The position numbers were made by a program, and so were the translations under genes. Positions 55,892 through 64,000 of a DNA stretch of 64,000 bases are shown here, one piece after another. The stretch is taken from the NCBI RefSeq assembly GCF_012062845.1, contig NZ_WWNB01000011.1:60831-124830 (forward strand), read 5' to 3'. This DNA is from Halomonas salinarum. Its GTDB lineage: Bacteria; Pseudomonadota; Gammaproteobacteria; Pseudomonadales; Halomonadaceae. The notes beneath the pieces are model-generated. The model was not told where the DNA came from and did no database searches. It worked only from the letters and a program-made list of their open reading frames with translations. How positions within the stretch are numbered: the first letter of the stretch is position 1; the number at the start of each line of letters is the position of its first letter.

Positions 55892-56641
55892 TTACCAGTC
55901 ACCGGAGGCACCACCGCCCCCGAAACCACCACCACCGCCGCCGAAGCCTCCGCCACCGCCGAGACCTCCGCCGCCACCCTGGCCGCCTCGGCCTCCGAGC
56001 GCGGCGCCAAGCAGCAGACCGCCCAGCAGTCCACGACCGCCGCGACCACCTCGCAGGAAGCCTGTCATAACCAGCAGCAGGATGAAGAACAGCACCGACT
56101 TCGGCCCGTCTGGCGCCTGCCTGCCCTCGGCCGAGGCGGTATCTGCGGTGACGAGCGGGTCACCCCCCAGTACCTGGATCATCGCCTGGGTGCCCTCACG
56201 GATACCGCGGGCGAAATCCCCTTCCCGGAAGGCCGGCGTGATCACCTGAGTGATGATCACCGAAGACTGCGCATCGGTCAGGCGTCCTTCGAGTCCATAG
56301 CCCACCTCGATGCGCACCTTGCGCTCCTCTCGGGCCACGATCAGCAGCGCGCCATTGTCCTCGCCCTCCTGACCGATGCCCCAGTGACGGCCCAGCTGAT
56401 AACCGTACTCCTCGATGGTGCGCCCCTGCAGGTTGGGCAGCGTGACCACCACCACCTGCTCGGTGGTCTCCTGCTCGTGCGCCGCCAGCATCTCGGTCAG
56501 GTTCGTTTCATCAGCGCTATCAAGCATCTCGGCCTGATCGACGACACGACCGCTGAGCTCCGGGAATTCGGGCTGCTGTGCCTGGACGCCCAGCGCCACG
56601 AGCAGCAGCAGGACGATGGGCAATTGCCGGAAGAGTCGCAT
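55892..56641 (-). CDS. TPM-domain protein (YgcG family) with Gly-rich tail
   Basis: The 249-residue protein has a signal peptide, a TPM domain (LSGRVVDQAEMLDSADETNLTEMLAAHEQETTEQVVVVTLPNLQGRTIEEYGYQLGRHWGIGQ, VRIEVGYGLEGRLTDAQSSVII), a membrane helix near 190 and a long Gly-rich C-terminal tail, as in YgcG. Its start abuts the lemA stop. It probably works with LemA in the envelope. Confidence 0.9.
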   Translation of the reverse strand: MRLFRQLPIVLLLLVALGVQAQQPEFPELSGRVVDQAEMLDSADETNLTEMLAAHEQETTEQVVVVTLPNLQGRTIEEYGYQLGRHWGIGQEGEDNGALLIVAREERKVRIEVGYGLEGRLTDAQSSVIITQVITPAFREGDFARGIREGTQAMIQVLGGDPLVTADTASAEGRQAPDGPKSVLFFILLLVMTGFLRGGRGGRGLLGGLLLGAALGGRGGQGGGGGLGGGGGFGGGGGGFGGGGASGDW

Positions 56642-57258
56642 CAGAAGGACACCTCAGGCGCCTGATCGGCGTCGGTCGCCGTGGCCTCGAAGGTCTCGCG
56701 GATTTCCATGTCGCTGTACAGGAGGCTATGCCAGATACGCCCCGGGAAGGTGCGGATCTCGGTGTTGTAGCGCTCGACCGCGGCGATGAAGTCGCGGCGG
56801 GCAACCGCGATACGGTTCTCGGTACCCTCAAGCTGGGACTGCAGCGCCAGGAAGTTCTGGTTGGACTTGAGATCCGGATAGCGCTCCGAGACCGCCATCA
56901 GCCGGCTAAGCGCACTGGAGAGCTCACCCTGTGCCTGCTGGAACTGCCGCAGCTTCTCGGGGTTGTTGAGGATGCTCTCGTCGACCTGGATGGACGTCGC
57001 CTTGGAGCGGGCTTCGATCACCGCCGTCAGCGTCTCCTGCTCCTGCTGCGCATATCCCTTGACGGTCTCAACCAGATTGGGGATCAAATCGGCTCGCCGC
57101 TGGTACTGGTTTTCCACCTGCGACCAGGCTGACTTCACCTGCTCGTCATAGGTCGGCAGGTTGTTCACGCCGCAGCCCGTCAGCAGCATGGCCACGAGCA
57201 GCAGGAAGGCTGAACGCCAGGCGATGCGGTAGGGGGTGACCCCGAGTGTGGCTTGCAT
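56641..57258 (-). CDS. lemA: LemA family lipoprotein
   Basis: The 205-residue protein has a lipobox (MLLTGCGVNNLPTYDEQVKSAWSQVENQYQRRADLIPNLV), then the LemA helical hairpin with EQETLTAVIEARSKAT, QGELSSALSRLMAVSERYPDLKSNQNFLALQSQLEGTENRIAVARRDF. ATG 57258 was chosen; the frame is open to 57309 without similarity. It heads the lemA-TPM-TPM group. Confidence 0.92.
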   Translation of the reverse strand: MQATLGVTPYRIAWRSAFLLLVAMLLTGCGVNNLPTYDEQVKSAWSQVENQYQRRADLIPNLVETVKGYAQQEQETLTAVIEARSKATSIQVDESILNNPEKLRQFQQAQGELSSALSRLMAVSERYPDLKSNQNFLALQSQLEGTENRIAVARRDFIAAVERYNTEIRTFPGRIWHSLLYSDMEIRETFEATATDADQAPEVSF

Positions 57259-57339
57259 GATTGGTATGCTTCCCCGTCTGGTTGGCCTATGTCTGCTATC
57301 ACGGTACACGGTGGCAGCCGGCGCGAGAAGTCGACACTC

Positions 57340-57810
57340 TTAGTGAGTGCCCTGCAGTGGCATCAGCGGCTCGATCTCGAGGTGCGTCGTATAGCGCCGA
57401 TGAGCCTCGCAATCCGTCATGATCATGCAGCCGCTGCCATCACTGACCTCCAGATACCAGCGCCCCGCTGCCAGCACGCGGATCAGGAGGAAGTTCTCGC
57501 CCTCACCACTGCTCCAGTCTCGCGCCACCACTTTTCCGTCAGCATTATAGAGCGTGGCATTGGGGTCCAGCGTCCAACCGCTGGCCGGCGTCTCGCTCTC
57601 GAGCCTCACCCGCGTCGGCACCGCAAGGCTGAACGCATAGACATCGACACCCGATCCCAACCAGCCGTCTTTAGGCTCGCCGGGCACCAGCTCGATGGCC
57701 CGAGCTTCGCGCGATACAGGCGTGGCACAGCCCGCAAGCGCGCTCATGAGTAGCAGCCCCACCAACGCGAGTACCGCCCCTCCTCGCCACCTCGCAAACG
57801 ACATACCCAT
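57340..57810 (-). CDS. hypothetical lipoprotein
   Basis: From MGMSFARWRGGAVLALVGLLLMSALAGC the protein has 156 residues with a lipobox (ALAGC). The rest is beta-rich, resembling a pre-peptidase-like C-terminal fold (VDVYAFSLAVPTRVRLESETPASGWTLDPNATLYNADGKVVARD, GRWYLEVSDGSGCMIMTDC). AGGAGAG precedes ATG 57810. No function can be assigned. Confidence 0.7.
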   Translation of the reverse strand: MGMSFARWRGGAVLALVGLLLMSALAGCATPVSREARAIELVPGEPKDGWLGSGVDVYAFSLAVPTRVRLESETPASGWTLDPNATLYNADGKVVARDWSSGEGENFLLIRVLAAGRWYLEVSDGSGCMIMTDCEAHRRYTTHLEIEPLMPLQGTH

Positions 57811-58263
57811 CGCGCTCTCCTCTCGACTCAATTCACCTCAGTCTAGTTGACCGTCTCTAGCCGCTCGCAACTGGCTTGGCGCTCATTACCTGCCACCGAC
57901 TCACTGGCAAGATAGTGGCGTCTGCAATCGCTCCACGCCCTTCCACAAGCTCTTGGATCCATAGAGCAACCGCAGCACTTTGAACCACACGCTGGGAAAT
58001 AAACGCTGCCACTACAAGATGCCCCCTCGTCCACACCACCAGCACTGACGCTGGAGAAGCCCATCCCCGTCAGCCCACGCGCAATTGCTCCGGGTCTTGG
58101 CAAAGCGATGGCAGCGCTATCGCGAGGCACCAGCGATCGTAAAGGTGTGTAACGCCTCACGACGACTATGCTGAGAGAGACAGGTCGGCCTCTGAGGCTA
58201 TGCCTTGGGTAGCTCCCCTGCTTCAGGGCTCTCTCAAAAGCGTCGCTGGGCGGCGAAAGGATC
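57811..58263. other. intergenic region, no gene recognised
   Basis: About 450 bases between the divergent lipoprotein and cphB genes. The longest frame (minus strand, 57843-58415) overlaps cphB and has no family features. No clear promoter was recognised; the cphB promoter must lie in its right part. Confidence 0.6.
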
Positions 58264-59112
58264 ATGATCGTTTCTCTCGGTTCGGCATCCGGCCACCTGG
58301 TGGCCATCGGGGGTGCCGAGGACAGAACCTCGGAGCTCGACATCCTGAAGCGGGTGTTCGCCCTGGCGCCCGAGGGCAACCAGGAAGTCGCGGTCATCGC
58401 CACGGCGAGTGGCATCCCCGAGCAGATTCTCCCTGATTACGAGGCGGCCTTCACACGCCTGGGCGCGAGACACGTCCATTCGCTGGATATTCAGGATCGT
58501 CAGCAGGCGTCCCACCCGGACACGGTGCGCCTGATCGAGCAGAGCGGTGTGATCTTCTTCACCGGCGGCGACCAACTGCGCCTGACCCATGTGATGGGCG
58601 GCTCGGCCACGCTGGATGCCATCCGCGAGCGCCTGGCGGCCGGGGCCGTGGTGGCGGGCACCAGTGCCGGCGCCGCGGCCATGCCCGGCACCATGATCTA
58701 CAACGGCGCCGCCGCGGATGCCCTGCGCAAGGGGGCGGTCAACATGACCTTCGGCCTCGGGCTGGTCGAGGGGCTGATAATAGACAGCCATTTCCTCGAA
58801 CGTGGCCGCTTCACGCGCCTGATGGAGGTCGGCGCGAGCAACCCTGAGCACCTGGGCGTGGGCATCGGCGAGGATGCCGGCGTGATCTTCCACCCCCACG
58901 GTATTCTCGAGGCCATCGGCTCGGGCCACGTCATCCTCATCGATAGCCGTGACCTGGCGAGCTCCAACATCGCCGAACTGTCGATGGGGGAGCCAGTGGC
59001 CGTCGAGCACATGATCCTGCATGCCCTGGTCAGTGGCCACGGTTTCGATCTCAAGGCACGGCGCTACCTGGTCACAGATGAGCTGCGTGCCGCACTGGCC
59101 AACGCCCAATGA
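58264..59112 (+). CDS. cphB: cyanophycinase
   Basis: CphB cleaves cyanophycin (poly-Asp with Arg side chains) to beta-Asp-Arg dipeptides. The 282-residue serine peptidase of the S51 type shows GNQEVAVIATASGIPEQI, the nucleophile region AGTSAGAAAMPG, FGLGLVEGLIIDSHFLERGRFTRL and GIGEDAGVIF. Its last four bases overlap cphA. Confidence 0.95.
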   Translation: MIVSLGSASGHLVAIGGAEDRTSELDILKRVFALAPEGNQEVAVIATASGIPEQILPDYEAAFTRLGARHVHSLDIQDRQQASHPDTVRLIEQSGVIFFTGGDQLRLTHVMGGSATLDAIRERLAAGAVVAGTSAGAAAMPGTMIYNGAAADALRKGAVNMTFGLGLVEGLIIDSHFLERGRFTRLMEVGASNPEHLGVGIGEDAGVIFHPHGILEAIGSGHVILIDSRDLASSNIAELSMGEPVAVEHMILHALVSGHGFDLKARRYLVTDELRAALANAQ

Positions 59113-61787
59113 AGATTCTCGAGCATCGGGCCCTGCGCGGCCCCAACTACTACAGCCGCTACCTGAGCATCTTCATGCGCCTGGACATCGGCGAGCTGGA
59201 GCAGCGCCCCAGCGACACCGTGCCCGGTATCGTCGAGCGACTCATCGAGCTACTGCCGACCCTGCAGGAGCACCGCTGCTCGCTCGGGCGCCCCGGCGGC
59301 TTTCTGGAGCGGCTGGCACGTGGCACCTGGGCCGGCCATGTGGTCGAGCATGTGGCACTTGAGCTGCAGAACCTGATCGGCTTTTCGGTGGGCTATGGCA
59401 AGACCATCGACAGCTACGAGACAGGCATCTACAACGTCGTCTATCGCTACCGGGACGAGGCCAGCGGCCTGGCGGCCGGTGTCGAAGCCGTCGAGCTGGT
59501 GCGTCGGCTGTTTCATGGTCTCGATATTGATGTTCAGGCGATCATCGACCGGCTCAAGGTGGTACGCGACGCTCACATGCTGGGCCCGTCCACCGCCTCG
59601 ATTATTGCGGCTGCCGCGCGTCGGGGCATTCCCTACCTGCGCCTCAGCGATGACAGCAGTTATTTACAGCTGGGCCATGGCCACCGTCAGCAGCGCATTC
59701 AGGCCACCGTGACCTGTCACACCGACCTGATCGGTTACAGCATTGCCGATGACAAGCAGTGGACGAAGCAGCTGCTCGGCGATGCCGGCATCCCGGTACC
59801 CAAGGGCGAGGTCTGCTGGGCCGTCGATGAGGCCCTCGAGGTAGCGCATCGCCTCGGCTATCCGCTGGCGGTGAAGCCGCTGGTTGGCAACCATGGCCGC
59901 GGCGTGAGCACCGAGGTCGAGGGTGACCAGGCCCTGCGGGACGCCTTCGAGATCGCCGCTCGTCACCATTCCTCGGTGATCGTCGAGCAATGCATCAAGG
60001 GCATGGATCATCGTCTGCTGGTCATCAACGGCCAGCTGGTGGCGGCCGCCCGGCGCCAGCCGGCCCATGTGATCGGCGATGGCAGCGCCACTCTGCAGAT
60101 GCTGATCGAACGGGAAAACGCCGACCCACGCCGCGGCGTCGGCCATGAAAACCTGCTCACCCAGATCGACATCAACGAGCAGTCGCGGCGACTGCTCGAT
60201 CAGCAGCAGCTGCGGCTTGAGAGCGTGATTGCCGCAGGCGAGATCGTCTACCTGAAGCCCACGGCGAACCTGAGCACCGGAGGCACGGCGACCGACGTGA
60301 CCGACGATGTGCACCCGGAGGTGCGCTACTCAGCGGAGCGCATCGCACGCCTGATCGGACTCGACATCATCGGCATCGACCTGCTCGCCGAGACTCTGAC
60401 CCGCCCCCTCGATGAGCAATCCGCGGCCGTGGTCGAGGTCAACGCCGGGCCCGGCTTTCGCATGCACCTCTCCCCTACCCACGGCCAGGGCCGCGATGTC
60501 GGCCAGCCGGTCATCGATATGCTGTTTCCGGAAAGCGACAGCGATGCGCGCATTCCTATCGTCGCGGTCACCGGCACCAACGGCAAGACGACCACGGTGC
60601 GTCTGCTCTCGCATCTTCTTCGCCAGGCCGGGCGCAAGGTCGGCATGGCCTGCACCGGGGCCATCGAGGTCGACAGCCACGTCATCATGCGTGGCGACTA
60701 CAGTGGCCCCCAGGCGGCAGCCATTGTGCTGCGCGAACCGACGGTCGAGTGTGCCGTACTCGAGGTGGCACGAGGCGGCATCATGCGACGCGGGCTCGGC
60801 TTCGATGCCTGCGATGTGGGCGTGCTGCTCAATATCGCAAGCGATCATCTGGGCGAGCATGACCTTCACACCCTTGATGAACTGGCACGCTGCAAGACGG
60901 TGGTGATCGATGCCGTGCGCCCGGAGGGCACCGCCGTGCTCAACGCCGATGACCCGCGGGCGCTGGCCGCCCAGGAATGGTCGCGAGGCGACAGTATCCT
61001 CTTCACCCTGAACCCCGACTCACGGGCCATTCGCCAGCATGTTCACGATCAGGGCGTGGCCTTCACCATCCACCAGGACGACCTGGTGATGCGTCAGGGA
61101 CGCGTCGAGGCCAAGCTCATTCCCGTTGCCGAGGTGCCGATCACCTTCGAAGGCCATGCCCGCTTCAACGTCGCCAACGCCCTGGCGGCCAGCGCCGCCG
61201 CCTACGCCCTGGGGCTATCGCTATCAGACATTCGCCTGGGCCTGAGCACCTTTCACCCCACGCCTGGACAGAACCCCGGGCGCACCAACCTGATCGAGGC
61301 CGATGGCCTGAAGGTGCTGATCGACTACGGCCACAACGTGCCGGCCCTGGATGCCCTGACCGAGCTTGTCCGTGCGCTCCCGGCCAGGCGGCGCATCGGC
61401 GTGGCCAGCGCCCCGGGCAATCGCCGCGATGAAGATCTCTTCGAACTGGGTGCGCGGCTGGCCGGGATGCTCGACGTGGCCATCCTCTGCGAGACCGACC
61501 CTCGCGGCCGCCACCCGGGCGACGTCGCCGGGCTGCTGCGTGATGGTGCGGCCTCGATACCCGGGGCCTGTCGCGTCGAGCTCGTCATGGATGAGCGGCA
61601 AGCCATCGACCGGGCCTTCGATGAGGCCGGCGATGGCGACCTGCTGGTACTGCTGATCGATGATGTCGAGGGCACCGTCGAGCGCCTCAAGGAGCGCCGG
61701 AGTAAAACGAACACCCCGGGCGATGCGCCTTCGGTCGAACCACACGATGCCAATATTCACGCCCCGCGAGGTGACCGCCCATGCTGA
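59109..61787 (+). CDS. cphA: cyanophycin synthetase
   Basis: CphA polymerises Asp and Arg into cyanophycin using two ATP sites. The 892 residues contain an N-terminal domain (RALRGPNYYSRYLSIFMRLDIGELEQRPSDTVPG), an ATP-grasp domain (LAVKPLVGNHGRGVSTEV, VVEVNAGPGFRMHLSPT) and a Mur-ligase-like domain (VAVTGTNGKTTTVRLL; TFHPTPGQNPGRTNL). Length and order match CphA1. It overlaps cphB by 4 and iadA by 7 bases. Confidence 0.97.
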   Translation: MKILEHRALRGPNYYSRYLSIFMRLDIGELEQRPSDTVPGIVERLIELLPTLQEHRCSLGRPGGFLERLARGTWAGHVVEHVALELQNLIGFSVGYGKTIDSYETGIYNVVYRYRDEASGLAAGVEAVELVRRLFHGLDIDVQAIIDRLKVVRDAHMLGPSTASIIAAAARRGIPYLRLSDDSSYLQLGHGHRQQRIQATVTCHTDLIGYSIADDKQWTKQLLGDAGIPVPKGEVCWAVDEALEVAHRLGYPLAVKPLVGNHGRGVSTEVEGDQALRDAFEIAARHHSSVIVEQCIKGMDHRLLVINGQLVAAARRQPAHVIGDGSATLQMLIERENADPRRGVGHENLLTQIDINEQSRRLLDQQQLRLESVIAAGEIVYLKPTANLSTGGTATDVTDDVHPEVRYSAERIARLIGLDIIGIDLLAETLTRPLDEQSAAVVEVNAGPGFRMHLSPTHGQGRDVGQPVIDMLFPESDSDARIPIVAVTGTNGKTTTVRLLSHLLRQAGRKVGMACTGAIEVDSHVIMRGDYSGPQAAAIVLREPTVECAVLEVARGGIMRRGLGFDACDVGVLLNIASDHLGEHDLHTLDELARCKTVVIDAVRPEGTAVLNADDPRALAAQEWSRGDSILFTLNPDSRAIRQHVHDQGVAFTIHQDDLVMRQGRVEAKLIPVAEVPITFEGHARFNVANALAASAAAYALGLSLSDIRLGLSTFHPTPGQNPGRTNLIEADGLKVLIDYGHNVPALDALTELVRALPARRRIGVASAPGNRRDEDLFELGARLAGMLDVAILCETDPRGRHPGDVAGLLRDGAASIPGACRVELVMDERQAIDRAFDEAGDGDLLVLLIDDVEGTVERLKERRSKTNTPGDAPSVEPHDANIHAPRGDRPC

Positions 61788-62950
61788 CCGGCCCTCCCCC
61801 AGAGGCATCGCTGCTGACCCTGTTGCGCGTCGGTAGCATCCAGGCCCCCGAGCTGATCGAGGCCACCGACATCCTGATCGCCGATGGCCGCATCGCGGCA
61901 CTCGGGCGCGACCTGGAGGTGCCTGCGGGCTGGCCGGTGCGGGTCGTGGAGGCCCCGAACCTGATCGCCGTGCCCGCCTTCATCGACCAGCATGTGCACG
62001 TAACCGGTGGCGGCGGCGAAGGGGGCTGCGGCTCCCGCTGCCCGGAGATCACCGCCCGGGAGGTCGCGGCCATGGGCATCGGCACCGTGGTCGGCGTACT
62101 GGGCACCGATGGCATCAGCCGTTCGCCGGCGGACCTGTTGGCCAAGGTGCGCGGGCTGCGCGCCGAGGGCATCGCCGCCTACATGTATACCGGTGCCTAT
62201 CGTGTACCACCGCCGAGCCTCACCGGCGACCTGCAGCGTGACCTGGCCTGGATCCCCGACGTCATCGGCCTGGGGGAGATCGCGATCTCGGATCACCGCT
62301 CGAGCCAGCCCCGGCAGGACGAAATCGAGCGGCTGGTCAGCGAAGTCCGGGTAGGCGCCATGCTGGCCGGCAAGCGCGGCATCTGCCACTTCCATGTCGG
62401 CGATGGTGCCCGCGGGCTCGAGCCGCTGCGCCGCCTGCTTACCGAGACCGAGATTCCCGCCGAGCAGGTGATTCCCACCCATGTGAACCGCCATCGCGCC
62501 CTGCTCGAGGAGGCCGCCGACTACGCGTTGAGCTTCAAGGCCTGCGTGGATGTGACCGCCTTCGACGACGCTTGCGAGGATGACCTGAGCGGCTTCGGTG
62601 CCGTGGCGCGGCTGCTTGACCGCGGCGTGCCGGTCGAGCGCATCACGATGAGCTCCGACTGCAATGGCAGCCTGCCCGAGTTCGATGCCCAGGGCGGCTA
62701 TCTCGGCATGCGGGTGGCGCGCAATACCACCCTGATCGCCGACTGGCGGCGCCTGGTGCACGAGCAGGTGCTGGCGCTGGATGAGGCGCTAGGCGTGATC
62801 TCGGGCAATGTCGCCCGGGTACTGGGGCTGCACGACCGCAAGGGTCGCCTGGCGGTGGGCTTCGATGCCGACGTGACCCTGCTCGATGCCACGCTCCAGC
62901 CGCAGCAAACCTATGTGGCGGGGCGCTGTGTCTATGCCCGTGATGGCTAA
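61781..62950 (+). CDS. iadA: isoaspartyl dipeptidase
   Basis: IadA hydrolyses beta-aspartyl dipeptides. The 389-residue amidohydrolase shows the metal site DQHVHVTGGGGEGGCGSRCPEIT, EIAISDHRSSQP, CHFHVGDGARGL, VIPTHVNRHRALLEEA and MSSDCNGSLPEF. Placed after cphBA, it should release Asp and Arg from the dipeptides made by CphB, completing cyanophycin use. Confidence 0.94.
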   Translation: MLTGPPPEASLLTLLRVGSIQAPELIEATDILIADGRIAALGRDLEVPAGWPVRVVEAPNLIAVPAFIDQHVHVTGGGGEGGCGSRCPEITAREVAAMGIGTVVGVLGTDGISRSPADLLAKVRGLRAEGIAAYMYTGAYRVPPPSLTGDLQRDLAWIPDVIGLGEIAISDHRSSQPRQDEIERLVSEVRVGAMLAGKRGICHFHVGDGARGLEPLRRLLTETEIPAEQVIPTHVNRHRALLEEAADYALSFKACVDVTAFDDACEDDLSGFGAVARLLDRGVPVERITMSSDCNGSLPEFDAQGGYLGMRVARNTTLIADWRRLVHEQVLALDEALGVISGNVARVLGLHDRKGRLAVGFDADVTLLDATLQPQQTYVAGRCVYARDG

Positions 62951-62995
62951 GGCCTAAGCCAAGGACTCACCGCGCCGGGTGAAGGCCCTCGCCTG

Positions 62996-63766
62996 TCAGG
63001 CCAGCAGGCGCTCGACGCCGAGCCAGACCAGGCGCAGCGCCAGCAGGGTCAGCACCCACTTGAAGAGCCCATCGAAGTGCGCCTCGCTAAGCCGCTTGAG
63101 CAGACGCAGGCCGAGCCAGGTGCCGGCGAGCCCGGCGGCGATCATCGAAAGCATCAGGCCCAGCCAGTCGTGGAAGACGAAGCCCGCCACGCCGAACACG
63201 AAGGCCTTGGTGAGGTGCTGCAGGGTCATGCAGGCGGAGAAGGTCGCGACCCGCGCCATGCGGGTGGGCTGGGCGTGCTTGATGAAGGCGCCGACCAGCG
63301 GGCCGCTGGCACCCACCAGACTCGACAGCAGGGTGGTCACCACACCAGCGAGCATGGTGCCGACGCGCCCCAGCGCCCGGGCCGGCGGCGGCGGGCCCCA
63401 GCAGGAAAACAGCACGAAGCCGGCGATGGTGAGTTCGAGCACGCCCGCGGGCAATCGCACCAGCAGCCAGGCGGCCAGCAGGGCGCCCAGTACCACGCCA
63501 GGCAGGAAGACGGCGATCACTCGCCGATCGATGTGACGCCAGGTCAGGCCGGCGCGGCCGGCGTTGGAGCCCAGTTGCACCATGCCATGCACCGGAATCA
63601 GCGCTGCGGCGGGCATCACCTGCGCCATGGCGATGATCAAGAGGGTGCCGCCGCCGATGCCGGCGCTCGCCGAGATCATCGAGGTCAATATCGAGAGCAT
63701 GACCAGGCCCAGGTTGAGCCAGGCAGGCAAGGGGGAAAGCAGCTCGAGCAGGGGCATGGTCGCCAT
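62996..63766 (-). CDS. TSUP/TauE-SafE family membrane transporter
   Basis: The 256-residue protein has about eight hydrophobic helices, SASAGIGGGTLLIIAMAQVMPAAALIPVHGMVQLGSNAGR in the first half and SLVGASGPLVGAFIKHAQPTRMARVATFSACMTLQHLTKA in the second, the TSUP repeat pattern. Members export or import sulfite, sulfoacetate or other organic sulfonates; the substrate here is unknown. It is convergent with iadA. Confidence 0.88.
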   Translation of the reverse strand: MATMPLLELLSPLPAWLNLGLVMLSILTSMISASAGIGGGTLLIIAMAQVMPAAALIPVHGMVQLGSNAGRAGLTWRHIDRRVIAVFLPGVVLGALLAAWLLVRLPAGVLELTIAGFVLFSCWGPPPPARALGRVGTMLAGVVTTLLSSLVGASGPLVGAFIKHAQPTRMARVATFSACMTLQHLTKAFVFGVAGFVFHDWLGLMLSMIAAGLAGTWLGLRLLKRLSEAHFDGLFKWVLTLLALRLVWLGVERLLA

Positions 63767-63916
63767 CCAATGGCCAATGACACACCACTATAGCAAGACG
63801 CACGGCATCGCCTCACCTCCTCTACCTGCGGCTCACCGCCAGGCGGCCACAAAAAAGCCGGCCCAAAGGGGCCTAATGCCAGTCAGTTAAGCCTACCTTC
63901 AATAAGCTAATCATGA

Positions 63917-63953
63917 GACCTTTCCCTGTCAGGTACACTGACACGGGAAGGTC
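63917..63953. repeat. 16-bp imperfect inverted repeat
   Basis: GACCTTTCCCTGTCAG (63917-63932) and CTGACACGGGAAGGTC (63938-63953) pair at 14 of 16 positions around GTACA, directly before ATG 63955. It could be an operator for the next gene or the end of a mobile element; the window ends too soon to tell. Confidence 0.8.
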
Positions 63954-63954
63954 C

Positions 63955-64000
63955 ATGCATTTCAGCAACGCCATCGATGCCATTGCCAAGGCGGTGCCCG
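63955..64000 (+). CDS. 5' end of an unidentified gene
   Basis: ATG 63955 with GGGAAGG about 4 bases upstream opens MHFSNAIDAIAKAVP, still open at the window edge. Fifteen residues are too few to name a family. Confidence 0.45.
   Translation, partial: MHFSNAIDAIAKAVP

Noticed and set aside
57843..58415. 190-codon minus-strand frame
   Set aside because: Overlaps the cphB start, lacks a ribosome-binding site and has no family features.

Overview
The window is GC-rich gammaproteobacterial chromosome. Gene content and protein style (glnA-ntrBC, pgaABCD, typA, znuACB, cyanophycin genes, DUF4124/DUF4202/DUF2061 proteins) point to Halomonas or a close relative; this assignment is inference from gene content, not from a marker gene. 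No rRNA or tRNA gene was seen.

Layout. 1-6.2 kb: complete pgaABCD operon for export and synthesis of poly-N-acetylglucosamine. 6.2-9.5 kb: an RNase T2-family nuclease, an ATP-grasp protein and dgt. 9.5-14.8 kb: nitrogen control block (ntrC, ntrB, a DUF4124 protein, glnA with a good sigma-54 promoter and upstream NtrC-like half sites). 15-21.3 kb: a glycosyltransferase-like protein, typA/bipA, a dienelactone hydrolase, glpQ, DUF4202 and small proteins.

21.4-35.2 kb: a complete type I-F CRISPR-Cas system, all on the minus strand: cas1, cas2-3, csy1, csy2, csy3, cas6f, then an array of 81 repeats and 80 spacers. The 500-bp gap between cas2-3 and csy1 is the most interesting part of the window. 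On the plus strand it carries a two-repeat degenerate mini-CRISPR with perfect Cas6f stem arms and an intact CTCAGAAA handle. Its 25-nt spacer resembles two nearby sites that each follow a CC PAM, with mismatches falling largely at the every-sixth flipped-out positions. These sites sit beside a minus-strand promoter that leads into a strong hairpin, a Shine-Dalgarno and an 8-codon ORF with tandem AGA codons. This has the architecture of a CreTA (CRISPR-repressed toxin-antitoxin) or CreR (crRNA-like autoregulator) module.

35.4-43.2 kb: a zinc-uptake operon (a small His-rich membrane peptide, znuC, znuB, znuA) behind a Zur-like site, then an ABC ATPase / FtsX-type permease / AttH-like lipocalin trio. 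43.3-46 kb: DUF6482-like protein, gloA, an NlpC/P60 lipoprotein and a 1-Cys peroxiredoxin. 46-49.5 kb: a tight four-gene cluster (thermostable-hemolysin family, an AMP-binding protein lacking its P-loop, a haem-oxygenase-like di-iron oxidase, an SDR) that looks like a small-molecule pathway. 49.5-52.3 kb: three consecutive broken genes (TPR-like, response regulator, sensor kinase). 52.5-57.8 kb: small membrane protein, D-Ala-D-Ala carboxypeptidase, DUF2061, two TPM-domain proteins, LemA and a lipoprotein. 58.2-63.8 kb: cphB-cphA-iadA for cyanophycin turnover and a TSUP transporter. The window ends in the first codons of another gene.
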